This document shows positions 23,795-34,253 of a DNA stretch of 54,952 bases, piece after piece. The stretch is from Dimargaris cristalligena. Lineage: Eukaryota > Kickxellomycota > Dimargaritomycetes > Dimargaritales > Dimargaritaceae. Below the pieces are notes generated by a model. The model did not search any database. It was given only the letters and a program-made list of their open reading frames with translations, and was not told the DNA's origin. How positions within the stretch are numbered: position 1 is the first letter of the stretch; each line of letters opens with the position of its first letter. Location: contig JANBQC010000123.1 in assembly GCA_027576995.1 (NCBI GenBank), positions 1,767-56,718 of the forward strand, in the 5' to 3' direction. A program made the position numbers and the translations under genes.

Positions 23795-26700
23795 TTACTG
23801 GTTGGTCCCCTTTGGCTCATCTCGATCCAAAGCCGGTTCCTTATCCTTCTTCACAATAGCGGTCGATATCGATCGCTGTCGCGAAATACCGGGGAATTGG
23901 CCCAATAGTGCCGCCGGGGGTTGCGGTGGTTTCGGACTTGACATAAAATGGGTATTACCACCACTACTACTACCTATGCCGCTGGATGAAGAAGGTACCA
24001 TTCCTCCGCCTCCGGCGGTGGTCACCGAAGGGGAATTCCGGGGTCGGAACGGGGGAATGGAGGGTAGATTTAGCGCCGTGGGCCGCTTGGCACTAGCAGG
24101 GGACCTGTGGGCCAGGGAATGCGGTTGGGCCCGTAGGTGCGGGGAGGAGCTTACGGAAATGGAACCGCCAGTCGATTTAGGGCTTCGGAAGGAGATAGGT
24201 TGTTGTTGCTGGAGGGGTTCCATTGACATGGATCCCGCTTCCAGGACGGGATCAACGGGTGGTCGTCGCTGACCTGGAACTTGACCTTGACCTTGACCTT
24301 GCCCTTGACCTAGGCCCAACCCCAAACCCAGGGTAGCATGGGCCGCCCCCCCACTTCCCGCGACCGCGGCGTGTTTCGTGTGAGACGACGCAGCTATGGT
24401 GTCGCCACGCTTGATCAGGTGACTGGCCTCCACTGGATTGAGCGGTACCAGACTGGCCAAGTCTCCGGGGTAACGCTCCGGTACGACTTTGGTGGCTGTG
24501 GCGTTCGAAGGAGGACGCGGCCGACCCGGGGTAGCAGTTGCCGCCAGGGGCGGACCACCCCCGCCGTTCTTGGATCCCTCCGTTGCCTTTACCCCCGGTG
24601 ATTTCTTGATCTTGCCGGTACTCCCACCGGCATTACTCTGTGTACTAGTCCGCGACTCGGCCGAATGGGTCGCCGAAACGGGGTGGGATCGAAGCGGACT
24701 TAAGTTGCCGTCACCTTCGATCCCTTCGATACGCTGGCTCATGAGTAAGATCGATTTCTGGATGGCCAGTTGGTTTTCCTGCATGAGCTGGAACATGGTT
24801 TTAAGCTCGGTGATCGTTTTGGGCAATTCAGTCAGCATGGACAGCGTATTGTCATCAATGCAGCGGGTGTACGCCATATCCGAATTAATCGATACTTCAT
24901 CGGACCCCGAATCGGAATCTTGGTCGGTAGTGATGACACTATCGTTGTCCAAATCAAGCGGACGCACGTCCATATCGGCGCCCAGGATGTCGTTGGAATC
25001 AGAATCGTCGTCGTCGTCATGATCGCTATCATCATCATCGTCATCGCTGTCGTCGTCCTTCCTTTTATCGCCATCCGACACAACATAGTGTCCACTGGTA
25101 TGATTCCGACCGTGCTTCACCTCCCGTTTCGACCGGTGACCGGATCCCGGCACTATTTTAGTCGCCAAGGCCTGGACTACCTTGCCTTTACCCCGGATAA
25201 TCGAGGGGTCGGTGGCGGCATGGGCCACCGCTCCAGGATGACTGGGCTTGGGTCGATGATGGGACAGACCCGCGTGATGGCTATGCCGCTGGGTTTGACC
25301 CGCTCCCCCGGGCAGTTTGCTGTTGCTCCCACTAGGCCCGGGACGGCCACCGCTGGTCCGTTTCGTTGCTCGACGACCCTTGGGCTTGTATTTGCCAAGC
25401 CCGAACCCGTGGGCCATGACCATAAAGGCCTGATCGGGTGAGTATTTGCGCAGGTCTTTGGTGGCGGATCGGTATAAGCTATAGGCCTCGTCGGAATGGT
25501 CCGACTGGGACTTCCCCATCGCATGTTTACCGTGCTTATGAGAATCACTACCACCCGCTTCCTGGCCGTACCCGTGCTTATGATGCTTACTGCCCCATAG
25601 CCTCGAGAGGTGGTGTCCCGGTTTCAGCTCGGGTTCGGAAAGCGGGGACTCGACTTCGGGCCGGACCACTTTCGTGGTGGCAGTATCCTTGGTGGTGTTC
25701 ATCATCAAATCATTCACACTTGCACTGGTTGTTTTGGCCATATCGGTAGCCGCCGGGGGGAACGGGAATTTAGCGCTCGTGATGGTACTATCCAATGGTG
25801 CGGTGTGAGGAGCAGCCGGATAGTCGTGCATATTAATGACTTGGGCGTCCTCGGGATGGACCATGTCCGGCTTGGACGAATTCGAGCCGTTCATCACCGA
25901 TAGGGTCTTGGATGAACCGGGTTCTTGGTTATGTTCGACGTAACCCTTGAGATTCTTTTCATTGTTAGTATTGGGATCGTCCGGCGGGTGTTCCAACTGT
26001 TGCTGTCGTTCGCGACGTTCCTGCCGACGGCGTTGCTTTTCTTTCCGCCGGGCATCCCTTTGCATTTGCTGAATGGTTTGGAATTCCTTACGCCGCCGCA
26101 ATTTCATCGCCTGCCAGACCACCGTAAACTCACGACCGACGATAATGGAGGGCAGGGCAATCAAAAGAACACCAATCATTATCAGGGGGAAGGACATGAT
26201 TTTGCCCCACACGGTCTTGGGAGTTACATCACCGAACCCCGTGGTGGTGAGGGCCACCGATACGTACCATAAACAAGCGGGAATACTGTCAAAGCTGCTC
26301 GGATCGCCGAGTTTGTTAACGAAGTATTGCTTCTCAGGATCGTATTCACCGCGTTCAATGAAGTAGAGAATGGTGGCGAAAATGACGATGGTCAGAATCA
26401 TGAAAAAGAGTAAGGCGGCGAGGGCATCCATACTCCGGCGCATGGCAATTAACATCACTTCGACCGACAACTGGAGCAGCGAGGAATATTTGAAGACACT
26501 GAACACGCGGAAGAGCCGGAAGACTCGAACGATGGTGAAACGGAATTCGTAGGTCCGGTCTCGGTCCACGCCCAGTTCGATGTAGTAGGGGATGATGGCT
26601 ACCAGATCCACAATGGTCAGAAAGGAGAACAAATGGCGGGCGAGTTGCCGGCGGTTGTCAGTGTGGGCGATCAGACGCAGAATAAACTCTGCGGTAAAGA

Positions 26701-28408
26701 TACCAACGATAACGGACTCGAGATTGAACCATAGGTTGGGGTTGGACACGAGGAGACTGGGGATCGTTTCGACGATGGTAATGATGGAACTGGCAATGAT
26801 CATGAAACACACGAACAGATTGATAGCGAACGCCCAGGTGCCTGACGAGGGATCTTCCATGAGCAGGAAGAGTTCCCGTCGCCACCAACTCTTCATCTGG
26901 GCAGCCTCATTATTTCGCATAATAGGGGCCAACGGGTTCAGTGCCGAAGGCAAAGGGTGGTGGTGGTGGCGTTCTATGGGCCGGGGCTGGCCGGAAGTAT
27001 CCCGGCCTTCTTCACCGGAGTCACGCTGTTGGTCCGTTACTGGACGACCCAGGGGATAGTTATCCACGGCCGACGGGTAGATGGTTGATCGACGCTCAGC
27101 CTCTGTTTCAGACTCGCTACTACTACTGCTGCTGCTACTGCTATTGCCGTCGCCCATGCCACTAGTACCGTTCCGGGGGCCCGAAGGGCCACCCCCGTGG
27201 TTCCGGCGCCGAAGTCCATCGACCCGCATTGGGCTAATGTCAAGCATGCGAGCAGTGGCCTCCGGATTGGCATCAATGGTGGGGAGGCCGAAAATAGGGT
27301 CATGCAGCAGACCCACATTCTCCACGGCCATTTCGAAGGGGTGCAGTGAGGGGCTCTCCCGATAGCGCGGGGGGCGTGGGTACTGCCTGTTGGAGCGGGA
27401 CGATTTGCGATGCCGCGGTGCGTCCGGATAATGTTGATGATGCGGCAGCTGGGATTGGGATTGGGACTGGATAATGTCCCCCGCATCCCGGACAGTGGTC
27501 GGTCCGATGGGGCGGGCATCGGGAATGTTAATGGCCGTGGTAGAATACCGGCGCAGGGGTTCGTCCCGCGTGGACCCCGACCGGCCCCGCAGAGGGTGTT
27601 CCGATCCATCGGGCATGATACCGTCGGAAATGGTCAGAATGCCACCGTAGGGGTCTCGACCCCCCTTGCGACTGGGCCCCTGGTTGCCAAACCGACGAGC
27701 AATGTACGAAAAGGGGTTGCGGGTCGCACCGCTATTGCTGACGGAGGTGGCCGTGGTCGTGCGACGGTGATGGGGCTGGTAGTCGGGATCGATGACATCA
27801 AAGGGGAGAAAGGTCAAGCCTTGGTTCTGGTCAGCTGTGGTGGAGCCTTCGGCGGCGAGAGAGGCGGAATGGGGCGGGGCCAGGTGGACATCGGCGCCTC
27901 CTGTGGCCCGCTCCAGATCCAGGGAACCGGGCCGCGACTGATCGGACACGGAGTGGCGGGCGGGGTGGCCCAGCATGGGCACATCTTCGGCGGATTGGGC
28001 GGCGGGAAAGTAGCCGGAACTGGACCGATGGGGGGCCTGACCGGCCTTGGAAGAGTCCATCTTAACAATGGGAGCGGAATGGGCGGGCTCGGGGAACGTT
28101 ACGGAGGGGAGTAGTGACGGCGGCAAAGCAGATGGTGGCGAAGTCGATGGACCGGTCTTGCTGAAAGTTCCGGATAGAGTCCGATGGCGGGGGGACAGTA
28201 TGTGAGTGTGTGGCTGAGGATGGTGGTCGGCTGGAGTTGGCTGGGCGGCGGCAGTGGCCGATGGTTGTGGCTCATCGGGACTTACCGGCCAAGAGGGCCA
28301 GTCACTTCGGGAGGATTGGGAAGCGGGGTGGGGTGGCTCATCGGCGCCAATGGATGGGGAAGCGTGCTGAGGGGTCACCGGTGGCTGTCCATCGTGAGGG
28401 GGATGCAT
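23795..28408 (-). CDS. Voltage-gated potassium channel (Kv-like, 6TM)
   Basis: Single-exon 1537-aa membrane protein starting at the ATG at 28408. A six-helix channel unit spans about residues 505-765. S1 starts after KSWWRRELFLL. S4 is RFTIVRVFRLFRVFSVFK (about 619-636), with Arg/Lys every third position, which is the voltage sensor. The pore helix ends in TTTGFGDV (about 717-724), a K+ selectivity filter of the TxGYGD type with Phe for Tyr. S6 is PLIMIGVLLIALPSIIVG. The role is voltage-dependent K+ flux, probably at the plasma membrane. No T1/BTB tetramerisation domain is visible. The 500-residue N-tail and 770-residue C-tail are low complexity, with Arg-rich, Ser-run, Asp/Ser acidic and His-rich parts. 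A Gly/Gln dipeptide run (about 1355-1375) is coded by hexamer repeats. Confidence 0.93.
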   Translation of the reverse strand: MHPPHDGQPPVTPQHASPSIGADEPPHPASQSSRSDWPSWPVSPDEPQPSATAAAQPTPADHHPQPHTHILSPRHRTLSGTFSKTGPSTSPPSALPPSLLPSVTFPEPAHSAPIVKMDSSKAGQAPHRSSSGYFPAAQSAEDVPMLGHPARHSVSDQSRPGSLDLERATGGADVHLAPPHSASLAAEGSTTADQNQGLTFLPFDVIDPDYQPHHRRTTTATSVSNSGATRNPFSYIARRFGNQGPSRKGGRDPYGGILTISDGIMPDGSEHPLRGRSGSTRDEPLRRYSTTAINIPDARPIGPTTVRDAGDIIQSQSQSQLPHHQHYPDAPRHRKSSRSNRQYPRPPRYRESPSLHPFEMAVENVGLLHDPIFGLPTIDANPEATARMLDISPMRVDGLRRRNHGGGPSGPRNGTSGMGDGNSSSSSSSSSESETEAERRSTIYPSAVDNYPLGRPVTDQQRDSGEEGRDTSGQPRPIERHHHHPLPSALNPLAPIMRNNEAAQMKSWWRRELFLLMEDPSSGTWAFAINLFVCFMIIASSIITIVETIPSLLVSNPNLWFNLESVIVGIFTAEFILRLIAHTDNRRQLARHLFSFLTIVDLVAIIPYYIELGVDRDRTYEFRFTIVRVFRLFRVFSVFKYSSLLQLSVEVMLIAMRRSMDALAALLFFMILTIVIFATILYFIERGEYDPEKQYFVNKLGDPSSFDSIPACLWYVSVALTTTGFGDVTPKTVWGKIMSFPLIMIGVLLIALPSIIVGREFTVVWQAMKLRRRKEFQTIQQMQRDARRKEKQRRRQERRERQQQLEHPPDDPNTNNEKNLKGYVEHNQEPGSSKTLSVMNGSNSSKPDMVHPEDAQVINMHDYPAAPHTAPLDSTITSAKFPFPPAATDMAKTTSASVNDLMMNTTKDTATTKVVRPEVESPLSEPELKPGHHLSRLWGSKHHKHGYGQEAGGSDSHKHGKHAMGKSQSDHSDEAYSLYRSATKDLRKYSPDQAFMVMAHGFGLGKYKPKGRRATKRTSGGRPGPSGSNSKLPGGAGQTQRHSHHAGLSHHRPKPSHPGAVAHAATDPSIIRGKGKVVQALATKIVPGSGHRSKREVKHGRNHTSGHYVVSDGDKRKDDDSDDDDDDSDHDDDDDSDSNDILGADMDVRPLDLDNDSVITTDQDSDSGSDEVSINSDMAYTRCIDDNTLSMLTELPKTITELKTMFQLMQENQLAIQKSILLMSQRIEGIEGDGNLSPLRSHPVSATHSAESRTSTQSNAGGSTGKIKKSPGVKATEGSKNGGGGPPLAATATPGRPRPPSNATATKVVPERYPGDLASLVPLNPVEASHLIKRGDTIAASSHTKHAAVAGSGGAAHATLGLGLGLGQGQGQGQGQVPGQRRPPVDPVLEAGSMSMEPLQQQQPISFRSPKSTGGSISVSSSPHLRAQPHSLAHRSPASAKRPTALNLPSIPPFRPRNSPSVTTAGGGGMVPSSSSGIGSSSGGNTHFMSSPKPPQPPAALLGQFPGISRQRSISTAIVKKDKEPALDRDEPKGTNQ
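24270..24315 (-). repeat. Hexanucleotide coding repeat (Gly-Gln)
   Basis: Tandem CTTGAC units on the plus strand (about 24278-24310) encode a run of QG dipeptides, bordered by GL dipeptides, in the channel C-tail. This is a slippage-prone, frame-preserving repeat. Confidence 0.75.
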
Positions 28409-30062
28409 TCGTGTATGGACAAAATGGTACTGAAATGTGGCACGCTACGGCCAGAGTGAAGGGTGTGTATGGGTTGGTGTTGTGGGGGCTGAGTGAGTTA
28501 GATTTGGCAATGGTCTCCCAGGCTCAGTGAGAAGTTCCAAAATAGGGAACAAAGCGCTGGGTCAATAGAATCCAGTTTGTTTAGACTGGAAAAAATATAT
28601 AAATGTAAATAGCCCTGTAGTCAAGGGAGGAGGGAAAAGTACAAGGGCCAAAAGGAGGGAATTCGAACCACAAACTGCCAAAGTAACGAAAAGGCTAATA
28701 AAGAGCTTCTAAAACGGAGCAAGGTGGCACAGGAAGCGTAGAGACAGGGCTAAAGTGACGCCAAAATGGGAGTCGCTGCTCACAAATAAGAGATATGGAG
28801 TGCTAGTGAGCGGGCGGCGAGGGAACTATATGTATAGGTGTGAAGAAGGCTGTAGAGAGAGTGACCTGGGTCGCTCTGGTTGCTCTACTGTAGATGTAAG
28901 GGGGAGAAAAGGACACAAGTCACAGGATAGGCCAGCAGAATATAGGCAATGGGGGGGATTACTGGATGGGTGGGTATGGTCTATAGGCTAGACCAAACGA
29001 AATAATATTAAGGGGGAAAACCAGTACAGCACAGTTATGGCAAGCGCCAAGGCAATAGGAGAGCAGGGGAGGGATTTTATAATGCGATGGGAGGCACAAC
29101 TTTTGGTAAGGAATGGCGCAGGGACCCTCACTCAATGATGGAATCTCTCGATTTTCGGAAGCAGGGGGAGCGGGTGAAAAAAAGAATACAGAGTGATGGA
29201 GAGTCTACGAACTGGGGATAAGGGGGGATGTACACCACACGTCTCCAGAATAGGCACCCCGTTCAAAACGACCCACAACTAGCAAATGTCAATGGAGTGA
29301 GTACCTCTAAAGGACATACACCAATACTCAGTTCCCCCTGGGTCGCCAAGAAGAACCCAAAAGAAGAGATCGGCGAGATTAGACACTGTTTTAAAAACAG
29401 CAAGAGGAGCATCCGAAGATAATGAAATACGTAAGAGTGTCCTAATGGCACGGTAGGTATTTTTGTTAATAGTCCGCCGAATACAATAAGGCAGCAGCAG
29501 CGCACAGAGTGCCCGAGAACGGAATGACGGGAGGAGAGTGAGGGCAATGTGCCAAGCCAAATAGCAGTGGCCGGTTGGGGTGCGAGAACAGTAAAAAATG
29601 TAGGGGATAAACAGACCCACTAAAGAAGGGGGGTTAGGAAATAATAGACAGGCCCTTGGTAGTGTTAGTCCGTGACCTTATCGCCAGCAACTGTGGTAGT
29701 AGTGGTATCTGGGATACAGAGCAGAGTGGGTTGATGAAGTTGCAAGTAGACGATAAAGAAGGATGTGGAGAGCGGGGGACACACTATACCAAAATCAATG
29801 ATAAATAGTTTGATCAAACCGACCAACTCACCAGCCTAAACCTCCGAATCGACTAGGTAGGTAAGTAACAAGAGAAAGCCCCCCATACCCGAGGCGCCCC
29901 CCTGGGCTTTTAAACCAAAGCTGGAGACCGCTTGCATTAACTTAGCCGATGCCCATTCACACTGTATAAATTAGTGCATTGGCTAAATTCCCCCCCTCCT
30001 AATAACCCTCTCTCCTCCCCGCCCCACTCTCTTCATATTCCATTTTACTACACATCTCTTAC
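28409..30062. other. Upstream region of the channel gene
   Basis: A purine-rich plus strand from 28440 to 29240, with only short frames. A strong TATA-like TGTATAAATTAG and a CCAAT-containing context occur at 29950-29985, but no convincing gene starts after them on the plus strand. Nothing else supported. Confidence 0.35.
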
Positions 30063-31306
30063 AGATAATGGCACAGGGCGGCTGCACGAATGGACGCAGC
30101 TGGTCGGTCACGACGAATGGCGGTGGTACAATGGCTGGGCGCTTTTCCGATAGTAGACCATTGGTGCTATAATACCCACCGTCCTCTACCGAGTGTAGGC
30201 GAGCGCGGTAGTTAGTTGGGGAGGACGCTAATAGTTTCAGCGGGGATATCAAATCGGGAGAAATGCCCGTTCATACTTGGCCCCAGTTGGACAAGCATCG
30301 TCATTGGTCGCGTGCCCCAGTCGAGGGGGGAGGGGCTCCTATTAGAGCGTTGGTTTAGTGTCTGGCATGAGACCGGCTATCCGGACCAATCTGATGAATA
30401 GTCTACCAACGCTAATCCTCTGGCCTTCTCCATCCCCATTATCCAAGGGGAGGAAGTGTCTAACTACCACACCACTCCCTGCACCCCCTTCTCCCCAATA
30501 TAAAAAAATACTCGGGTCAAAGCAAAAGGTTACAGGTACAGCTGCCTATGTGTAACGGTTACCCTGAATAGTCCTCTCTAATCACAGCTCGAGGATTGGA
30601 AGTTCCGAACCCCCCCTCTCATCCCATATCTCCACTGTTCACTACCAGGCCTTCATTTAACTCTGCATTCTTCTCGCCCCAATTTTCTTATATACACCTC
30701 CTCCCGCTCCCTCCCCAGTTCCTTTTCGTCTCCTGTGATCCCGAACGAGTGTGCCCTCTCCGCCCCACTCATTCGTGAGCATCACCCGCGCCATGGAGAT
30801 CACAGTATAGTCCCTTGGATTTCCGCCAGTTTTACTATCGGTGTTCCACACTGTCCCAGTCTTCTCAATAAAATAATCTTAGTCATATCTGCAGTCCAGA
30901 TTAACAAATTTACCACTCGATCAGCCCAAATGCCCATTGTTGCAAAGCTATTTGGGTTTAGGTGCGCTTTCTATTATTTTTTAGTGTCGGCGATGGATGC
31001 TTCAAGGATGTTCCGCCCCAATTGCAATAGGCTTACACCCGCCCTAGTGGATAGGATACACCACATCCTGCTTTTAGTCCGCTTAATTTGTATCCCCTCC
31101 ACCCCCCAAAACAATGGCGCGCTAGAAGGTTGTATCTCGGTGCCCCCGTTCTCTGGGGCTCATGGGCTCGGCCAGCAGGGCAGCAAAAGGTTAGTCAATT
31201 AATCCTAACACCAATGCGGAAATTCGGTAATGAACTCACAGAAAGCGGCCGCCAAGGCAAAGGCATCGGGTTCGGGTTCGGTGACATCCGATGATAGTGC
31301 GACCAT
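30063..31306 (-). CDS. Possible multi-exon gene of unknown function
   Basis: Tentative. A candidate first exon at 31240-31306 has the ATG in ctaccATGGtc and encodes MVALSSDVTEPEPDAFALAA. It ends at a GTGAGT donor in phase 1. A candidate exon at 30063-30227 follows a CTATTAG acceptor, is open for 165 nt (RARLHSVEDGGYYSTNGLLS and onward to VTDQLRPFVQPP), and ends at GTAAGA. The phases of the two are compatible. A middle exon near 31040-31160 is also possible: there is a CTAAC branch-like site at about 31194 and an open frame with PLFWGVEGIQIKRTKSRMWC. I recognise no family. The plus strand also has a 155-codon open frame here, so strand is not certain. Confidence 0.27.
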
Positions 31307-34253
31307 GGTAGTTGCCATGTCCCATTTACACCACATCATTCTGGGCGCATTGTCCATATCCCTTTCTCCCCCTCTCCCACCCCCTTCCTAATCCAGCCGC
31401 AACTTTCTTCTTCACACACGGTAGGCTCATACGTTTGATGTGAAACGGCCAGTTACACCACTTTCAAGTTAAAGCAGCCATCAAGAACCGTTCTGAACAC
31501 AGAGGGTTTAAAAGACTATATTGGGTGTTGATGGGGGTTATACCACACACCTGAAAAATATCCGAACGTCTCCCATGCCATTTTCTGGTTCGGTACCGGT
31601 CGAATGCCGTAATTGCAACGGGCTACCAACAAAACAGCGGAGCCACCCATTCACGTGGTAGGGCGAATGGTGCGATCATGACCTCCCGACTGCCTCCCCC
31701 TGCCTTTTATTTTTGGGCCACTTCGAAATATATGGCATCCTAACTGCGCAGATAATCTGCACGCCATCCGATTCGTCCGAGGAAATTGGGGCAGTATTTC
31801 TTTGTCTCTCCCATTTCCGGAGTTTCCCCACTGCACATAATTACAAAAAACAATAATCTATAGACTGCCGCCCTGCCTTATTCCAGATAGATTATGGTAC
31901 TTCAAAAATAACGACCATGGCACATTTAATTATTGCTGGAAATAGAATCTCAATTTTTTTAGAAAAATGCCGTATTCAAAACTATGGAATGGCAGGGTCA
32001 GGGATGATGGTCATTCGCTTCCATCCCCTGCCTCACAGGTGTCATCGATAAATTATAGTCGGGGGAAGCGAAGGGATTGGCCCACTAGGGCCGGCCAATC
32101 CCACGAAGCATTAGTAGCGGTGCTATCAGCTTAGGGGAATCGCGGCGATTGTTAAACTAGTGTTCGTCTTTTGAAGCCTGTCTAATTTCGGACTTAGCTC
32201 AAAGTATATTTTTTTCAACGAGCCGATCCAATCAATGCAGTACTCGATGGCACGAGTGTCCGAGTTCCACAGCCCTGATGAATTCCTCCCAATGCGTCAC
32301 CTTTATGATTCTTTAACTGTGTGAACGGGGATAACATAACCTATTCCGGAGTTCGATTTTGGGTGTTCATTATTGAAAGACCACCACCACCAGTAGTAAT
32401 AGCATGTGTAGGGTCCCTCTACTCAAGCTTACGTATTGGCGATCGAAGGCCAAAAACCAAAAGGGGCAGGTTGACTACTGCTGATTAAATTAGCCAATCT
32501 TAGAATTGCGGATGTGCACGAAGGAGGGGGGGGGCAAGAATGGGTTATCCCAAGTTGATATTTGTCCCCCCCTCAGCCGCGATTGTTAAATTGTTTATCC
32601 CACTGAATGACACTGCCGGATACCCATCTAATTCTCGGAAGAAGTCGGGTTTCACTATCAACGGGACTATCGATGACCAACTCAGCCAGCCAATTCCTGG
32701 ATTTGTATCAGCCATACAGTAAATAGCCCAAACCATTTCGGTGGGCCATGCTTTGTGGAGGAGGATTGTCACTGGCTTTACACTAGTAGCCCAGGGGGAT
32801 GGAGAGCAAGGAGTAATGCAATTGTATGGTCTGCATTATCCCCCCTTTCCTCCTCCCCTGAAACCAGACATAAATACCAAATTGCGCAATTTGGGGGAAA
32901 CTCGAATACTAGTTAGTTTAATGATTGTTACTTTATTGACCGGGTGGGCTTATTGTAGCATCAGGTTGCAGTAGAGCGGGGGCAGGGGTTGAACACCTGT
33001 CAATTGTAGATGTGGGTGGTGGGGGAGGAAGCGGTGACGGGAGATCTTTTCGGGGTTTGTGCCATATGGCCAACTCTGGTTATTAGGTAAGGGGTGGTTA
33101 TATTCAAGTGGCAGTTAACCTGATGCCCCTTTTCCCGCCATTCCTAAGGGAAACTTGCGACAGTTTACTGTATTTAAGGATAGGGTCAGCTCGGAAGGGT
33201 TAATTTTGTAATGCCGGTTGGCTTAGTCGAAAAGTACGGCTAAATTTGTGATAGATTTTGGCCTTTTTTTTTTAGACTGGGAAATGAGTAATTGCCTGCC
33301 GTAGGAATATATGTCACGTGGGTCCTGATAATTGGTTGACATTAAATTGTATCCAAGGCCGCCTTCCACTCACCTCACCCAAGTATTTACCCCCCCCCCC
33401 TACAGTACAATTGTGATAAAGGGGCCTCTGTACCACGTACCAGTGCTATTGGCTTTGGTTAAACCTCGATAGTCCCAGGTCAGTAGGAATCGAGATAATG
33501 GGAATAGCGGAGACTCCCTTGAATAAAGCAAACAAACTTGCCATACATGTTATTCGACATAGTGGAGATCCGGGTGATCCCTAGATAGAATATTTAATTT
33601 GTCCATTTCCAGCTACTGCAGGTCGGCTGTGATGGAAAAATATGGACATTTGATAACCTCCAGTCAGGTTCCGGTGGCTGCCCGGCCGGTTTAATGTGAC
33701 TACTACAACAAAATCCCATAGAATGGGTGACTTGAATCTGCCAATTTGCTTCTCCAATTCATCGTTCTCGCCGTATCTCTGCCTAATCCGGTGGGATATG
33801 TATCAGCGGTTCCCAGAATTTGTAATCCCCTAAAAGCATATCGCCATTCACCCGCATGCACTTTGATTTTTTAGAATGGTAGCAGCTGACTTGTATTTAA
33901 GCGAGTAAAATTTCGTTGAGAACATTCGTCAGCATATTCAGGCATTAGTTACTCCGTGGTATGGGAATGGTAACATGGACGGGCCCAGGTAGCAGCCATT
34001 CTAATCAGCCCAATCTTATCCATGCCTCGCTCGAATTCGCCATTTTGTCTTTGGCCCAACATCCCGGTTTTCAATGGATACAACTAATCCCATAGTACCC
34101 GATGACTACATGGCTATTTCAAACTCGCCTAGCCATTCATTAATAGATCTTTTAGTAGTTGGCAAAAATGCAATGACGGGTTTCCCATACAAACTCAGTA
34201 AAAGCCTAACCTCACACGGCCAGACCCTCGCGGGCGCTTGAGGCTCAGTCACC
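31307..34253. other. Long intergenic region
   Basis: About 2.9 kb with homopolymer C/G runs (32526, 33391) and short frames only, the longest about 75 codons (for example 32540-32722 +, 32545-32772 -). None has recognisable content or good codon bias. I see no RNA gene. Confidence 0.35.

Noticed and set aside
28640..28690. GGTTCGAATTCC on the minus strand as a tRNA T-arm
   Set aside because: The flanking bases do not form the five-pair T stem, and no A box lies upstream.
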